Source: Hexactinellida sp. DTS-2022 (Eukaryota > Porifera > Hexactinellida). Taken from it: DNA of 64,000 nucleotides. Within the stretch, counting starts at the first letter, position 1. The number at the start of each line of letters is the position of its first letter. Location of the stretch: assembly GCA_028753945.1 (NCBI GenBank), contig JAPNXP010000004.1, positions 3,844,001 through 3,908,000 of the forward strand, in the 5' to 3' direction. Under the pieces are notes generated by a model. The model was not told the DNA's origin. It did not search any database and worked only from the letters and a program-made list of their open reading frames with translations. Both the position numbers and the translations under genes were made by a program. Positions 1-10,840 of this stretch are shown piece by piece.

Positions 1-613
1 TACTCCAACAGTATTTTCATGTATTCTCGATTATTTTCCACTACAGAAGGCCTCTCAGGGTCTAAGATATTTATAATGCCGGCTGCTGGATTCTTTTTCT
101 GGGTGCTATAACTTTCCCAGCGAGTCATGGAAAGTAGGTGATCAGAGCTTGCGTCATGGGACTTAAAACCGCGATTGGTTTCCATCGCCTTTGACCAGGT
201 AGAAAAGCCAACTTTAGTAAATGCTGTATCACTTTTTGATGTTGATGTGCTAAAGTTTCTACAAGCAAAACAAAACGCCTTGTCTTTTGCAATGCTGTAT
301 TCAAGCCATGGGAAGCTAGTATACCAGATTGCTCGAAAAGAACGATTCTTTTGGTCTCTCGGATAGGACAGTAAATTTGGCTGCGTTGGTCCGTCAATCA
401 AAGTTCCAAGGCCACTCACATCCACGTCTTGATCAACTGAAATTGTAGGAGTCAATGAAGTAACTGTCGCAGAATCGCAAATGTAGATGGGTGTAGGGTT
501 TCAGTACTGGCTAGAGAGCAATCCTGATTATTTTCTTCGGCGTTTGTTTCCACCCTTTTAGCAAAATATGACATTATTGGTAAAAGGTTTGCGTTATTCG
601 CCGTCCTTTTCAT
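1..613 (-). pseudogene. TTF/ZMYM-type hAT transposase, N-terminal part
   Basis: Read on the minus strand, an ATG at 611-613 opens an N-terminus (MKRTANNANLLPIMSYFAK) like those of ZMYM/TTF-type hAT transposases. One frame change near 500-510 is needed. After it an open frame runs off the left edge. That frame carries the TTF-type zinc-binding signature: RSF..IWYTSFPWLEYS, then KDKAFCFACRNF, then a GFSTW..A...NRGFKSH block ending in H. These are the usual Cys and His ligands of the DNA-binding domain in this family. The catalytic RNase H-like and dimerisation parts would lie outside the window. The break suggests a decayed copy, although a short intron at the frame change is possible. Class assignment is strong; activity cannot be judged. 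Confidence 0.75.
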
Positions 614-931
614 TATGATATACGATATGTCTAATATAAAATACAAAATATACATTTAAACACAAAATCAGCCGCTGGCAATAAGAAGATTGATTGGGGG
701 CACTGACTAAGAATACTGAAAGTGTGATGAGTGAGTCCCAACTAAATTTCGCCCCCCCAATATTTCGTCAAGTGTCCACCACTGTGACTCATCACTTATT
801 ATATTCCACTGAAACTTGAATTTCTTTGAAATGAAGTGAGTTAAAACGAAACTTCCAACTTTCTAAGGGTCGTTGCCTTTTGAAACACATTTCTAAAACA
901 ATTTAACACCTTCATGGTAATGATGACATGG

Positions 932-1252
932 CGAAAAAAAATTCAAAATTGCATCATGTGCCGACAGCATGTTCCTTTGGAGCAGGGTTTCATCCAGGCG
1001 TATGCAGCGCGCCTGGAGGTGCGTGAATTTGGAGGGAAAGATTTCTAGGCGCGCGAAAATCGATAATGATTCCATAGACGTGATCAAAAATGAGTAATCT
1101 ATGCGCGTGTGAGCGAGGTCAAACTAAATCTAGGCGCGCGGGAAATTTTGTCTGGATGAAAGCCTGCTTTGGAGGCACTATCAATAAACCACCATCAAAA
1201 TACAGTGCCACCAAAGGTACATGCGTCAGCACAGGCTGCAATTTTGGATTTT
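932..1252. repeat. Hairpin repeat split by a hAT MITE
   Basis: The two arms of the hairpin repeat (cgacagcatgttcctttgg and its inverse ccaaaggtacatgcgtc) are present, but an insertion of about 180 bp separates them at 983. Removing the insertion with one target duplication restores the usual hairpin. Confidence 0.75.
983..1166. mobile_element. hAT-type MITE, 184 bp, TSD CTTTGGAG
   Basis: Terminal inverted repeats are CAGGGTTTCATCCAG on the left and the inverse of ctggatgaaagcctg on the right. An exact 8-bp duplication CTTTGGAG flanks it at 975-982 and 1167-1174. CAGGG ends plus an 8-bp duplication are the hallmark of the hAT superfamily. The interior holds several GGCGCGC words and no coding capacity. 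Confidence 0.88.
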
Positions 1253-1254
1253 TA

Positions 1255-1310
1255 CTACTGTGCCGACTATACTATAGTATAGTGGCCCAGTTCTAATCTT
1301 ACTGCCTTGG
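1255..1310. repeat. CTATACTATAGTATAG palindrome mini-repeat
   Basis: Short dispersed repeat with a self-complementary core, flanked by tactgtgccga on one side and ggcccagttctaatctt on the other. Further copies or parts lie near 4295, 7066, 31727, 54266, 59150, 59212 and 62275. Confidence 0.75.
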
Positions 1311-2384
1311 TTATTATTAGTCCGTAGCCTCTCCCCAGAACAGAGTTTAATTAACTCAGAGCCCAAATTTTCAGGATAGGTGTCTCATGGGTTACAGATG
1401 TGCACCTGGGGTCACGATTTATTATTATATTTTTTTGGACGCATATTTGCACCTGTTTAATATTTGAAAAAGAACAATAAATAGTGCGCGAATATTTAAT
1501 TTATATGCATTCGATAGAGAATTAAATTCTACACCTTTTCACAGTGCACGAATTTTTAAATTGGGTTTCGTTTGTGCCATAATTGAGTTGCAAGTTTCCT
1601 TTGTTTACTAACACTTCAGTTCAATTGAAAGTGTTAAATCTAATTCTATTGTTTCACCTTGCGATAATTCTAGTGATTCAACTTGTGGGATCGAGTAGGT
1701 TTCTATTTTATAATTGAAAACTAAGATACTACATTCCATAACAACGACAGATTATGTGATTATATTTATTTCTGCTTAGAATATTCTTGCACAATGGATA
1801 CATGACGAATTTAATTCTAATTAATTACCTCTGTGTTTAACTTATAGAGATGGTTCCAAATAGATTAGTGGGGTTATCGAGTGCTCTGAATTCAAATATG
1901 ATAGTGAAATTCAATTTAGATTAATAATTATTGCAAATAATTGAACTTAATTTATTTTGATGTACATAATATTGGTGTTAAATTATTAATAGATTAATTA
2001 AATATTATACTAATTATCTAAATTTCATTAATCTCAGAGATGATTCAAGATAGAAACAAACTTTCAATTTATCAATTGGTCCTTATGGCACGTACCACCT
2101 ATACAAGTGGGTCTTGACACCTTGAGGTGATGATGACATCGTTAAAAAAATGTTTTTTTACAATTTTGTGAATTCTATATTTAAAATGGGTTGGTTGGTG
2201 TTGGGTGATGACCAAACACAGACATAAAAAATGCTGAGTCTTCACCTTTTATATTCTACTCAAACTTGAATATCTCTAAAATGAAGTGAGCTAAATTGAA
2301 ACTTCCACCACTCTAGGGGTCGATGCCTTCTGAAACACCTTTATAAAATAATTTAACACCTTCATAGTGATGATGAAATGGCGA

Positions 2385-2513
2385 AAAAAAAATCCAAAAT
2401 TGCAGCCAGTGGCGACAGCATGTTCCTTTGGAGGCATTATCAATAAACCACCACCAAAATATAGTGCCACCAAAGGAACATGCGTCGGCACAGGCTGCAA
2501 TTTTGGATTTTTT
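2385..2513. repeat. About 120-bp hairpin repeat
   Basis: The arm aatccaaaattgcagcc at the left is mirrored by ggctgcaattttggatt at the right. Between them gacagcatgttcctttgg is mirrored by ccaaaggaacatgcgtc. It can fold into a long hairpin. ORFs across it are by-products of the inverted repeat. Confidence 0.85.
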
Positions 2514-2594
2514 TATTTGCTCTCTTAAATTTCACTTTATTACTGTTTCTTTGCTAATAATCATTAAATTTCAATCGTTATTTACATTGCAATT

Positions 2595-2720
2595 TTACAT
2601 TTAGGACAAATTCCAGTTTTAACATTCAGGACAAATTCCAGTTTTAACATTTAGGACAAATTCAGTTTTCACATTTAGGACAAATTCCAGAATATTTAGG
2701 ACAAATTCCAGCTATCCGCA
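2595..2720. repeat. Tandem repeat around aggacaaattcc
   Basis: Five imperfect copies of a unit of about 26 bp containing acatttaggacaaattcc. The core resembles the aggacagattcc unit of the minisatellites that bound the MULE-RING element at 43190-46080. It lies upstream of the MULE-RING relic at 3177-4190, so it could be a decayed terminal array of that element. No matching array is seen on the right side of that relic. Confidence 0.65.
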
Positions 2721-2972
2721 TTACTTCACTAATCCGAACGAATTCACTAATTGGAACAGAAGATTTTGGAATCAGAACACCTCTGTTCGGATTAGCGAGG
2801 GTGTACTGCACTTGTATTTTAGCTGTGGTTGCTTTATATTTTAGAATGTCGCCATTTTGTGATTTAGTAGCCTTTGGGTTATGAAATATATTCCTATTTT
2901 AGTATTCCTGTTATAAAATTATTAGAAAGTAAGAAGAAAATGAAATTTATGATATTTGAACTTTTTTTCATC

Positions 2973-3176
2973 GTTAAATGGCGCCTAAACAGCTTAACCA
3001 CAAATCTCAGATTCTCAAAAATAGTTCCATTGGACTCGCAATGGTTGATTACCCCATAGACAATGCAAATTGTGCCAATAGGAAGCATAGTTTAGCTTAG
3101 AATAAAATATAAAAACTGGACTCTTATTTTCTACTATGATTCGGCAGCATGTATAGCCGTATTATAGTAGGCCATG
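2973..3176. mobile_element. Inverted-element arm E (right end)
   Basis: About 200 bp from gttaaatggcgcc to ataggccatg-like sequence is the inverse of 46303-46501 with small differences. The end 'tagtaggccatg' abuts the second half of a FLYWCH domain, which starts with gatagatgg. The matching arm at 46303 abuts the first half of such a domain. The arms look like long terminal inverted repeats of a foldback-type element that had inserted into a FLYWCH-MULE gene. Confidence 0.6.
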
Positions 3177-4190
3177 GATAGATGGATCCGTTAAAAAATA
3201 TCCTTCGCAACATAATCATGCCCTGATATTTCATCAATTGAAGCATCGAAAACTATTTATGATATCAAATTCAGATCTTCACTAACAGATGAAACGACTT
3301 CTGCTGTTATTAACTGTACTCAAACAATCTCCCTTGCTGCATCAGTCAAGCTACCATCCAAAGAGTGTTTGTCGAAAATTGTGCGACGAAAAAGGAAAGC
3401 GCCAGAGGTAGATTTATTTGGATCTGTTCTTACAACCAAAAGACAAAACATTTTAATATCAAATGATCCGAAATTAGATCTAATAATACTCGGAACAGAA
3501 GAAAATGTTCCACTTGCTAACAAGATTTCGACACTGATTTTACGATGGGACTTTTGATTCAGCATGCAGTACCTATAACTTACCAACTCTATACTATTCA
3601 TGTATTGATGAATAGTATAGAGTTGGTGATTTGTATAGCTAGAAATTAAAACGAAGCTACCTAGTACATACGACAAAATACCAGGAAAATACTGACTTCC
3701 TTGAAAGAAATAGATCAAACATTGAATCCGGAATCTGTGATCATTGATTTCGAAAGAGCCCCGATAAATGCAATTGCTCGGACTTTTCCTAATACTGAAC
3801 TCCATGGATGTTAATTTCATTATGGACAAGCAATATGGAGACATATACAATCATTAGGATTCTTTGACTAAAGTAAATTAACTGTGGATAATAGCTACCA
3901 TGCTAGATTAGTAATACATTTAAAAGCACTATTGACTCTATACAAATTAAGGATAAGGAATTTGATGAAAATGAATCATTCGACAATTATGATTCTGAAG
4001 ACTCAGCAGGTTTTAAGTACAGAAGTGTGTTGTGTATGTCTATTACCAAGAGAAAATACGATATGTTTTCGCCCATGCTCGCATGCTAGAGTATGCTATC
4101 GCTGCGATCAAATTCTTAGAGATTCAAGTCTACCTTGTCCATGTCCAGTATGCCGTAATATAATTAAAGATAGATTTCAAATATATTAAC
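3177..4190 (+). pseudogene. FLYWCH-MULE transposase relic ending in a RING finger
   Basis: The region begins inside a FLYWCH zinc finger (the terminal HNHA motif near 3210). A MULE-type linker rich in Lys/Arg follows (3369-3557). Next comes a broken catalytic core: the second acidic motif IDFERAP near 3740, then a GC.FHYGQAIW block at 3800-3845 interrupted by a stop. At 3884-4189 the same strand encodes a C-terminal C3HC4 RING: CCVC, then C.H and C..C, ending CPVC shortly before the stop. Several frameshifts make it non-functional. Two other copies here (44060-45717, 53230-54200) have the same RING position, which argues that the fusion is a family trait. Before 3177 the reading is cut by an inverted-element arm. 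Confidence 0.75.
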
Positions 4191-4294
4191 TCAAGTAATA
4201 GTTTAGTTAGGTCTTCCTTTACATGTTCTTTGCTCTTATATTTTTGTTCTTTTTCAGTTTACTTATGTACTTGTATTTTCTCAATTTCCATTTT

Positions 4295-4316
4295 TACTGT
4301 GCCGACTATACTATAG
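4295..4316. repeat. Half copy of the CTATAC palindrome mini-repeat
   Basis: The sequence tactgtgccgactatacta followed by tag matches the left half of the mini-repeat and stops at the centre of symmetry. Confidence 0.55.
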
Positions 4317-4494
4317 ATGGATAAAATAAAATAATGGATTAAAAATAAAATAAAATAATACACGGAATTTGTTGACTCAACCATAGCCTACTATATATAC
4401 AGCTGTGCAACTTACCGAATACAAGGCCAAAATAGAAGGCCAGTTTCTATTTTTAATGATATTCTTACTTATGTTAAATTACTCACTTCAATGT

Positions 4495-6390
4495 TTATAA
4501 TAGCAATATTACCACATGAAATAACGAATTTACATGAATCGTGGTGAATTTTTCAATAATTCGCTGTCGGGCCTTGAATTGCTTCAATTCATCATCCTTT
4601 CTTTTAGCGTCAATTTGTTTTTTTCGCGTGGTTTCAGAGAGACACCTTGCTAGATTGGAGAAGTAAACGTTAGAGATAGTAGTATTAATCATCGAGCGAA
4701 ATTTACTTGAGTGTGCAGAGCAAATAAAATGAGCATCCCAATTCTGCGAGATTTCATTGAGTAACCTGTGACCCAAGATTTTCCATGGAACTAGAAAAAC
4801 TTCGAATTTGAGATTCATAAGTGTCCAATATAGCGAAAGCAGTGTAAGTGTAATGGTTGAGAGCAGATGTGGTAATGTCAGGCCATGGTTTAGTGATTGT
4901 ACATAGTTATTGGTCACATGATCCTGCTTCAGCTTTCCGACACATTCAGTACAACATAATTTTTTAGCAAAGAATAGGAAATATATCCTGCAACATAAGT
5001 GATAACTTATACGGTATCGTTCGATAATAACATATGGTCATGGTCTTCAAAGCGAGCTTCTGATATGAATTTTGAGACCTGTTCGTCGTCCAATTCCTCA
5101 GAGGAGGTTAGTTCTTCTACTCTCAATTCATTCTTAAGAATAGTTTTTAAGGAAATTATAGACTCGGAGCGCATAACTTCAGTTAAACTAACCAGAAATC
5201 GACCACCGCTCATCTGTCTGTAATGAGAAAATCTCCTCTCAAGAGGATCGGTTTGCAATCTGCCTGTGAGTATATACTGATATCCAGCTGATAGTAAGTC
5301 AGAGCTTAAGTCAGCAATGGCACGATTAGTGAATGTAAAAGCTTTGAAAGTTTGCTTGGTAAGTCCGATGAATTGACTGGAATTCCAAGTTTCAAGCCAA
5401 TCACTAATTGCTCGAATAAAATCTATTTTATCATTCGATACGAGAGCGTTTCCTATTCGCGTTGGGTGGAAGCGTTCCTTAGCATTAACTACTAACCACC
5501 AGGCATGGATAAGTTCGAGGAAGGCGATAGTGGTGTACTCTTCGGGTAAATAAATACGAATCGCAGAAGTGGTAGTTGGTTCAAGTACTGCGAGAGCAAG
5601 TGGCACTGATTGCTTATTGTTTCCAGGATGGAGAACATAATAAGATAACTTTGGCGCTTTCTTTAGATGAGCATTCAAGGTTAAATCATGGGTGTGTACT
5701 TGGTGAAGATGAGACCAAATAACGAATCCTGGAGGAATGTGGAAAATTGTATCTTGTAGATTAAAGATAAATTGTGGAACCTGGTAAAATCGGGAAGATA
5801 TAAGATTATTTCGAATATTCTTAACTGTATCGAACATCAAGAAAATATGCTGAGCAGAATTAGAAGGGTTCTTGATGCAATATTCTCTATTATCAAGAGG
5901 GAAATCTTTACTAAAACTCTATATGCTTTCACGTTAGTTGAATGGTTGTCTCAATTACTCCTCGAATGTGAAATTTTCCTTCGTTTAGGATTGAAATACA
6001 GTTCAAGATTCCATTGTAAACATCAAGAAAAGTAAGCTTAACAATAGGTATTGCTTTTATAACATAAGGAATAGTTTTCTTCAACGAAACAACCATGAAG
6101 CACAATATACTCTTGAACATGTTTAGATCACCGTCACAATACTTCGATATGGTAGTTGTGTGACGCATTTCTACAGTAGTTTGGGAGGTTAGTGAGCATG
6201 TCTAAGGAAGTCAATTTGCATCCCGCTGCTGTGGATTTGTAGTCAGGAAGGGGAATAGGAGATGATGCAAAACTGAGTATAACGTGCAAATCATTTGTTA
6301 CATGTACACACTCTTGAATCACAGCTATTCCTGAGTCTATCTTGACTCGATGTGCAGTAAACATCAACATGGAAGTTCCGGTATTCATCT
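4495..6390 (-). pseudogene. P-element-like transposase, frameshifted
   Basis: Minus-strand fragments in the expected order match the P-element/THAP9-type family. At 6168-5929 lies a FMVVSLK..I.YVIKAIP block with L..G.FHIRGVI. It is followed in other frames by DNHSTNV, IFLMFDTVKNIRNNL (near 5840) and the long stretch 5840-5007. That stretch contains the family's C-terminal signature TGRLQTDPLERRFSHYRQ. Between 5007 and 4495 a VAGYISYSLL segment and a C..C pair with a charged tail follow. No THAP zinc finger is found upstream, so the DNA-binding end is missing. At least three frame changes or stops break it. The longest intact piece is 277 codons (5007-5840). Confidence 0.8.
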
Positions 6391-6479
6391 GCTACTTTCA
6401 TATAGGAGACAACACTTTCCTTGGTAATTACTGTATATTTATCCATAAAGAGAGACAGCTCATTTTTTGAAAAACACGT

Positions 6480-6560
6480 GGTTTGGGAGTAGGGGGGGAA
6501 AGTTATAATTTAGGGGGCACATGCCCCCCCCCCTTGGCTCCGCCACTGATCAGCCTGTAT
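6480..6560. mobile_element. G-tract/C-tract repeat with hAT-like end
   Basis: Runs of G (gtaggggggg) are followed by runs of C and by ttggctccgccactg, whose inverse CAGTGGCGGAGCCAA is a typical hAT terminus. Only this end is clear, and no target duplication was found. Confidence 0.4.
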
Positions 6561-7065
6561 CAATATTGTATCAGTCTGTATCATTCTTAAACATTTTAAA
6601 AGATCAGTGATTTCACTTGTTTTCCCTAAAGTTCTCATATTGAGCACTGAGCCCCGCTTTTATTATTGAAGCTTATACAACAAACTTAATATTCTAACAC
6701 ATTACAAACTGTATGTGCGATAAATAGTTGACGAGTCGTCAATTGACGCTTTTTGGGAGCAACCTTCCAAATCGGAGAATATTTCAGTAAAGCATGTTTC
6801 GATTGATAACGACATGATTTAATAACTAATAACATGTGTAATATAATATAATAGCGCCTAAACTGTTTTATGCATTCGTACATGATTGACATTTGAAAAT
6901 CTTATCAACCTACTTTAATATATAAATTGCTACTTTAATAATTTATTGTGGATTCCCTGGATTTCCATAACTAAATACCAGGAAATGGACATTCTATTGT
7001 TCCTCTTGAACAATTTGTGATAATTATTTTCTTCTAGAATAACATTATTTTACATACAATGCTTA

Positions 7066-7124
7066 TTACTGTGCCGACTATACTATGTATAGTATAGTGG
7101 CCCAGTTCTAATCTTACTGCCTTT
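7066..7124. repeat. CTATACTATAGTATAG-type palindrome mini-repeat
   Basis: Copy with tactgtgccgactatacta, an almost symmetric centre and tagtggcccagttctaatc; the same flanks are seen at 1255. Confidence 0.7.
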
Positions 7125-7129
7125 AATAT

Positions 7130-7720
7130 TTCTTTTTTTTTCTTCTCTGTAGACGGTGCCCTGGGCAGTGGGCACACCTTTATACATAGAGAGCTGAAAC
7201 TTGGCATGTAGGTGCGGAGTGCCCTTCTAATTTGCACCTGGGGTTACGATTTATGATAAAATAATTTTAACACCTATTTAATCCAATTATGGATTAGCCA
7301 ATTAAATTCGAGGGTTGTCCCAGTATGAATTAGCAGCTAGCATCCAATTAGAATAAAAGGATTTTCTATCAATTGTTAGTGTGCATATAGAATGCCTAAC
7401 CGAGGCTGTAATTTAATTGGTCGAGAGTAAGAAGATTTAACTTATTAAATCTTTCACTATTGTTTCAACTTGCGATAATTAAATTGATTTAACTTGTGAA
7501 TTCGAGCTGGCTTCTATTTAATTGACTTATACAATACAATGGATTGAATCAAATTTAATTAATTAAATAAGGAATTTGTTGAATTTAAACTCACCTTGGA
7601 TAACATTGCTAAAATACTTAAATATTTATATTATTTATTATCCATACATAATCAATGGCAATAAATTCAAGATGGTTTAAGATAGAAATAAACTTCAAAT
7701 TCAACAATAGTTCCTTAGTC
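7130..7720 (-). repeat. Satellite-unit relic (minus orientation)
   Basis: Contains the inverse of the 'accccaggtgcaaattaga' and 'cagggcaccgtctac' segments of the right-hand array. The stretch 7290-7440 (aattcgagggttgtcccagt ...) has an inverted copy at 50315-50460. No gene is evident. Confidence 0.6.
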
Positions 7721-7769
7721 CCGTAACAACTTGTTAAATGAGTCTAAACACCATGAGGCGTTCATGACA

Positions 7770-7905
7770 TGGCGAAAAAAATCCAAAATTGCAGCTGTGA
7801 AGGCAGCATATTCCTTTGGAGGCACTATCAATAAAACACCACCAAAATATAGTGCCACCAAAGGAACATGCGTCGGCACAGCTGCAATTTTGGTTTTTTT
7901 TATTA
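7770..7905. repeat. About 120-bp hairpin repeat
   Basis: The arms tccaaaattgcagctg and cagctgcaattttgg enclose the usual cctttggaggcac / gtgccaccaaagg pair. Overlapping ORFs on both strands here reflect the symmetry. Confidence 0.8.
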
Positions 7906-7989
7906 ACGGAATTATAAGCAAATATAATTTCAAAAAATCCCTGGATTTTGAATGAAATCCCTTAATCCCTGGATAGTTTATAAATATGG

Positions 7990-8805
7990 CAAGTTCATCG
8001 CAGCTCCATTGTTTTCAGATAAATTCTGACGAATGGAAAAGCTGCCCCCCTGAAAAATTGGTTGCCCCTCCTCTGCACCCCTCCCATTTCGAAAAGCCTG
8101 GCGCCGCGCATGATAACATAGTTGGGCTCTCTTTTCTGAATATTTGTGCCGCCACTGAGTACACTGAGTGTTCCCCATTCCACCAGTTTAGGGGACTTGA
8201 TATCGTCATATTTATACCAGACATTATTAATGCTTATCATCAGAAAAAAGTGATTTCCAATGTATAGGCAGTATAGTGTATATCCCGCAAGCTTGTAACA
8301 AAGTAATCGGCTATCGTTAGTAAAGGATATAATTTCATCGATATCTTTTGTTTTTAATTCGCAATTAAGTTCTAAAAGATGGCCAAGTTCGACTAACACC
8401 AATGGCGGTAATGCTTGAAAGTGCCCCACGAGTAGTTCGAGATTGGAATTAGTAGACCGACATTTTCTGCATCTATTTGGAACAAGCTTGTTATCAATAC
8501 ACGATTGTAAAGAAGATGTAACAAAGCGAATATTTCCAAGCTGAACTTTAGTAGAAAAAGAACTAGAACAGTTGTAGCATTGAAGCGTACAATAATACAC
8601 GTCGTTGCAAACGTCCAATTTACGAAGAGCCTTTATAATTCGCGATTCAGATCCGAAAAGTCATATGTCTGTACGATGACATCATAAGTAATAGAAATTT
8701 CGGTCAATTTAGCAATGAAGTCACGAAGTTCGTCAAACTTTAGGCCTTGAAGTAATGAGAAAATTTGTTCACATCAGAATTTAGCGTGATTTCTGTAAAT
8801 TTGAG
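7990..8805 (-). pseudogene. USP-like (possibly USPL1/C98-type) cysteine peptidase domain fragment
   Basis: A minus-strand reading can start at MALKFTEITL (about 8803). After one or two frame breaks it continues as the ORF 8618-7995. Visible elements are two Cys pairs of a zinc-ribbon type (CYNC and CRKC), a LPPLVLVELGHLLELN strand, and a His-box-like stretch GYTLYCLYIGNHFFLMI followed by WYKYDDIKS. The last two resemble the His and Asp/Asn boxes of ubiquitin-specific-type peptidases, and the Cys pairs with the LPP strand recall the USPL1 SUMO-isopeptidase family. No catalytic Cys box is visible. The C-terminal 40 residues of the ORF run through GC-rich unrelated sequence. It lies among transposon relics and may be transposon cargo. 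The family call is tentative. Confidence 0.42.
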
Positions 8806-8809
8806 AGCC

Positions 8810-9200
8810 ATCTGTATTTCTTTAATATATAAACTGAGTAATGAAATTACATTATCTATTGAGCATGTATTCTGATGCAAAATACCACCAAATTACTTTG
8901 CAATTTACTGAAATTAATTAATTGCGTATAATTTACCAACACAGGTCTCAATTTATTTGAGCTAACAAGCTAACGTTTAATATAGCTGAACGAGCTACCC
9001 TTAAGGCTCAAACCATTATTATGCAGAGGTACATTCAGGGTCGAAAAATATTTGATTTAATAGTAATAAACATTTATACATCCCTCCATAAACTATTTAT
9101 TTTGCAGGAGCTGGGTTAGTGAATTATTTAATTTAATTGATAGGAATAATTAACATAATAAATCTCATCGTTAAGCAGAACCAAGATCTTAGATTACTTA
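8810..9200. other. AT-rich stretch, nothing recognised
   Basis: No ORF, repeat match or terminal signature was recognised here beyond general AT richness. Confidence 0.5.
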
Positions 9201-9204
9201 ACTT

Positions 9205-9720
9205 GATTAATCAAGTATGAAATTTCGGAAATATTGAAGGTGAAGATTAAATCATCAAACCTCAATATGTGCAATGATGCAGCAATTGGAGGTTACATTT
9301 TGTTATTGCCTGGCTCAGATTAAATGCGAAAATTATAAAAATTTCTAGGGACATGCAATACATTCTGTTTTATAATGTGACAAAATTATTTGTCGATTGA
9401 ACCAAAAGTGTAAGAGCTGAATCCAAATTAGTTCCTACGTGACGTCACAATCCCATAAATCGGTATACGTGTGTCTCATTGTATGTTGTGTTATGATCTA
9501 AAATTGTGAGCGAATCGAGTAAAAACTGGAAGAGTTATTCCCAAATATGTGCCTTTATGACGTCATAATCCCGGTATTTCGCTTAGAAAACCAATAGATC
9601 GTTGTCGCAGTACAAAATTACCCCTGTATACAAATTTTCAGCTTTCTGGGACTCGTAGTCTTTCCAATTAATTCTGGACAAACACACAAACACACAACAA
9701 TTGCTCTTTTAATATATAGA
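9205..9720 (-). mobile_element. Helitron-like non-autonomous element
   Basis: On the minus strand the element starts at 9720 with TCTATATATTAAAAGAGC preceded by A, as expected for Helitron insertion between A and T. Near its other end lies a short hairpin, acttgattaatcaagt (9201-9216). A second copy in opposite orientation starts at 48961 with the same terminus. The exact 3' end was not resolved. Confidence 0.5.
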
Positions 9721-10235
9721 TTAGAGGGTTTGTGTAACTCTAGAGTGGGGTACGTAACTGCACTTTCAGGCTCAATTTGGACTTCTAAATTCATAATGTA
9801 TTCGAAAACGACAGGGAGTAGAACTGTTAAGGGATAGTTTTGTTTATGATATTCATTCTCTTCTACCTGTCTAAGATCGAGGTACTCGTTATTCCACTGG
9901 GATATTAAGCATGCGACTTTTTCTTCAAATGTATAAGTAAATGAGGTACTAGGATGATAAGAAATAATATCTGTAAAACGCATGTACTTAGATTTTTCGT
10001 CGAGCTCTCTATGTAATGGAGATAAATAAGATCCTTCTTCCAAGGTTTGCATCACTTTACATCTGATACCATCGAAAATATCCTGTGAAATAGTTGGAGT
10101 GTATGAAGATTCGAAGATTTCAATCATTGCGTCAATATCACTATTTCCACCTGTTAAAAAATGTACTATATTTGTAACAATTCGAAATTTATTTATAAGA
10201 TACATAATTGTATTTTGCATTTGACTCACATTCAT
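9721..10235 (-). CDS. Unidentified ORF fragment, duplicated in inverted orientation
   Basis: The minus-strand frame opens at MNVSQMQNTIMYLINKF and stays open for 205 codons, but the last 30 or so codons are read through the Helitron end at 9720. The unique part is acidic and rich in Tyr and Glu (ISYHPSTS, TFEEKVACLISQWNNEYLDL, LLPVVFEYIMNLE). About 750 bp spanning the second half and the Helitron recurs inverted at 48715-49475 with a few substitutions and a local frame change. I do not recognise the family. Duplication with flanking transposon sequence suggests a mobile or segmentally copied fragment, not a single-copy host gene. Confidence 0.4.
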
Positions 10236-10424
10236 TATTAATAATGTAGTTTCCTAAGTCTTCTTCACTTGAATTAGTGTAGTCCAGATTTGGGGAGGAT
10301 GCTTTAGATTGTTGAAACTATATGAAGTGCATCATTAAAATAGTAAACTAAGTAAACTAACCAAAATTGGTTATCTATTTCTCTAAAATATACCTATAAA
10401 GCATCCCGTTTAAATATAACGAGC

Positions 10425-10812
10425 CCTTCGGTCTCGGTGGCTTCGCGACAAATAACTCGACCACTACGCGGTCTCGCTTTTTTAAATATAGAATAAATTA
10501 TTTAAATTTAAATTTGAAAAATTTATTTCGATTTCAGCATACTTGTTTACCAATAATACCCGTTGAAAGCTAACTTCTAGGTTCATTTTTGATTTTCAAT
10601 ACTTTGTTTACCTAATTTTATAAACAACAAATATTCATAATAGAAATTTATAAATGAAATTCGAAATCAGTATACTTGTTTAAAAATTAGAACATTTGGA
10701 AGTTAGTTTCTATCTCATATATAAACGCGATTTCTATTCCCCATCACTTTAATACAATCCGGACAAACAAACAAACACACCCACAAGCAACAATCGAGTT
10801 TTAATAAAATAG
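10425..10812 (-). mobile_element. Helitron-like element remnant
   Basis: The 10740-10812 part (aatccggacaaacaaacaaa ... ttgttgcttgtgg in inverse) resembles the 5' region of the element at 9205. The 10420-10480 part (cgagcccttcggtctcggtg) matches stem sequences at 23205, 38765 and 50740, which behave like 3' terminal hairpins. Boundaries are approximate. Confidence 0.4.
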
Positions 10813-10840
10813 TTATATCGGTACTATTAAATTCAAATGA

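Larger units (their letters stand above)
690..2520 (-). repeat. Satellite-like repeat block, inverted relative to the right-hand array
   Basis: The block reads as the reverse complement of units that dominate 54560-64000. Matching segments include the 'cacctggggtcacga' stretch (about 1405), the 'aagtgttaaatcta' region (1620-1660), the 'ggtccttatggcacgtacc' segment (2080-2100) and two copies of the about 120-bp hairpin (932-1252 and 2385-2513). No coding potential is evident. The tract places the same satellite family at both ends of the window in opposite orientation. Confidence 0.7.

Noticed and set aside
8015-8267. Short ORFs on both strands at the end of the USP-like fragment
   Set aside because: They overlap the GC-rich tail in other frames and lack motifs.
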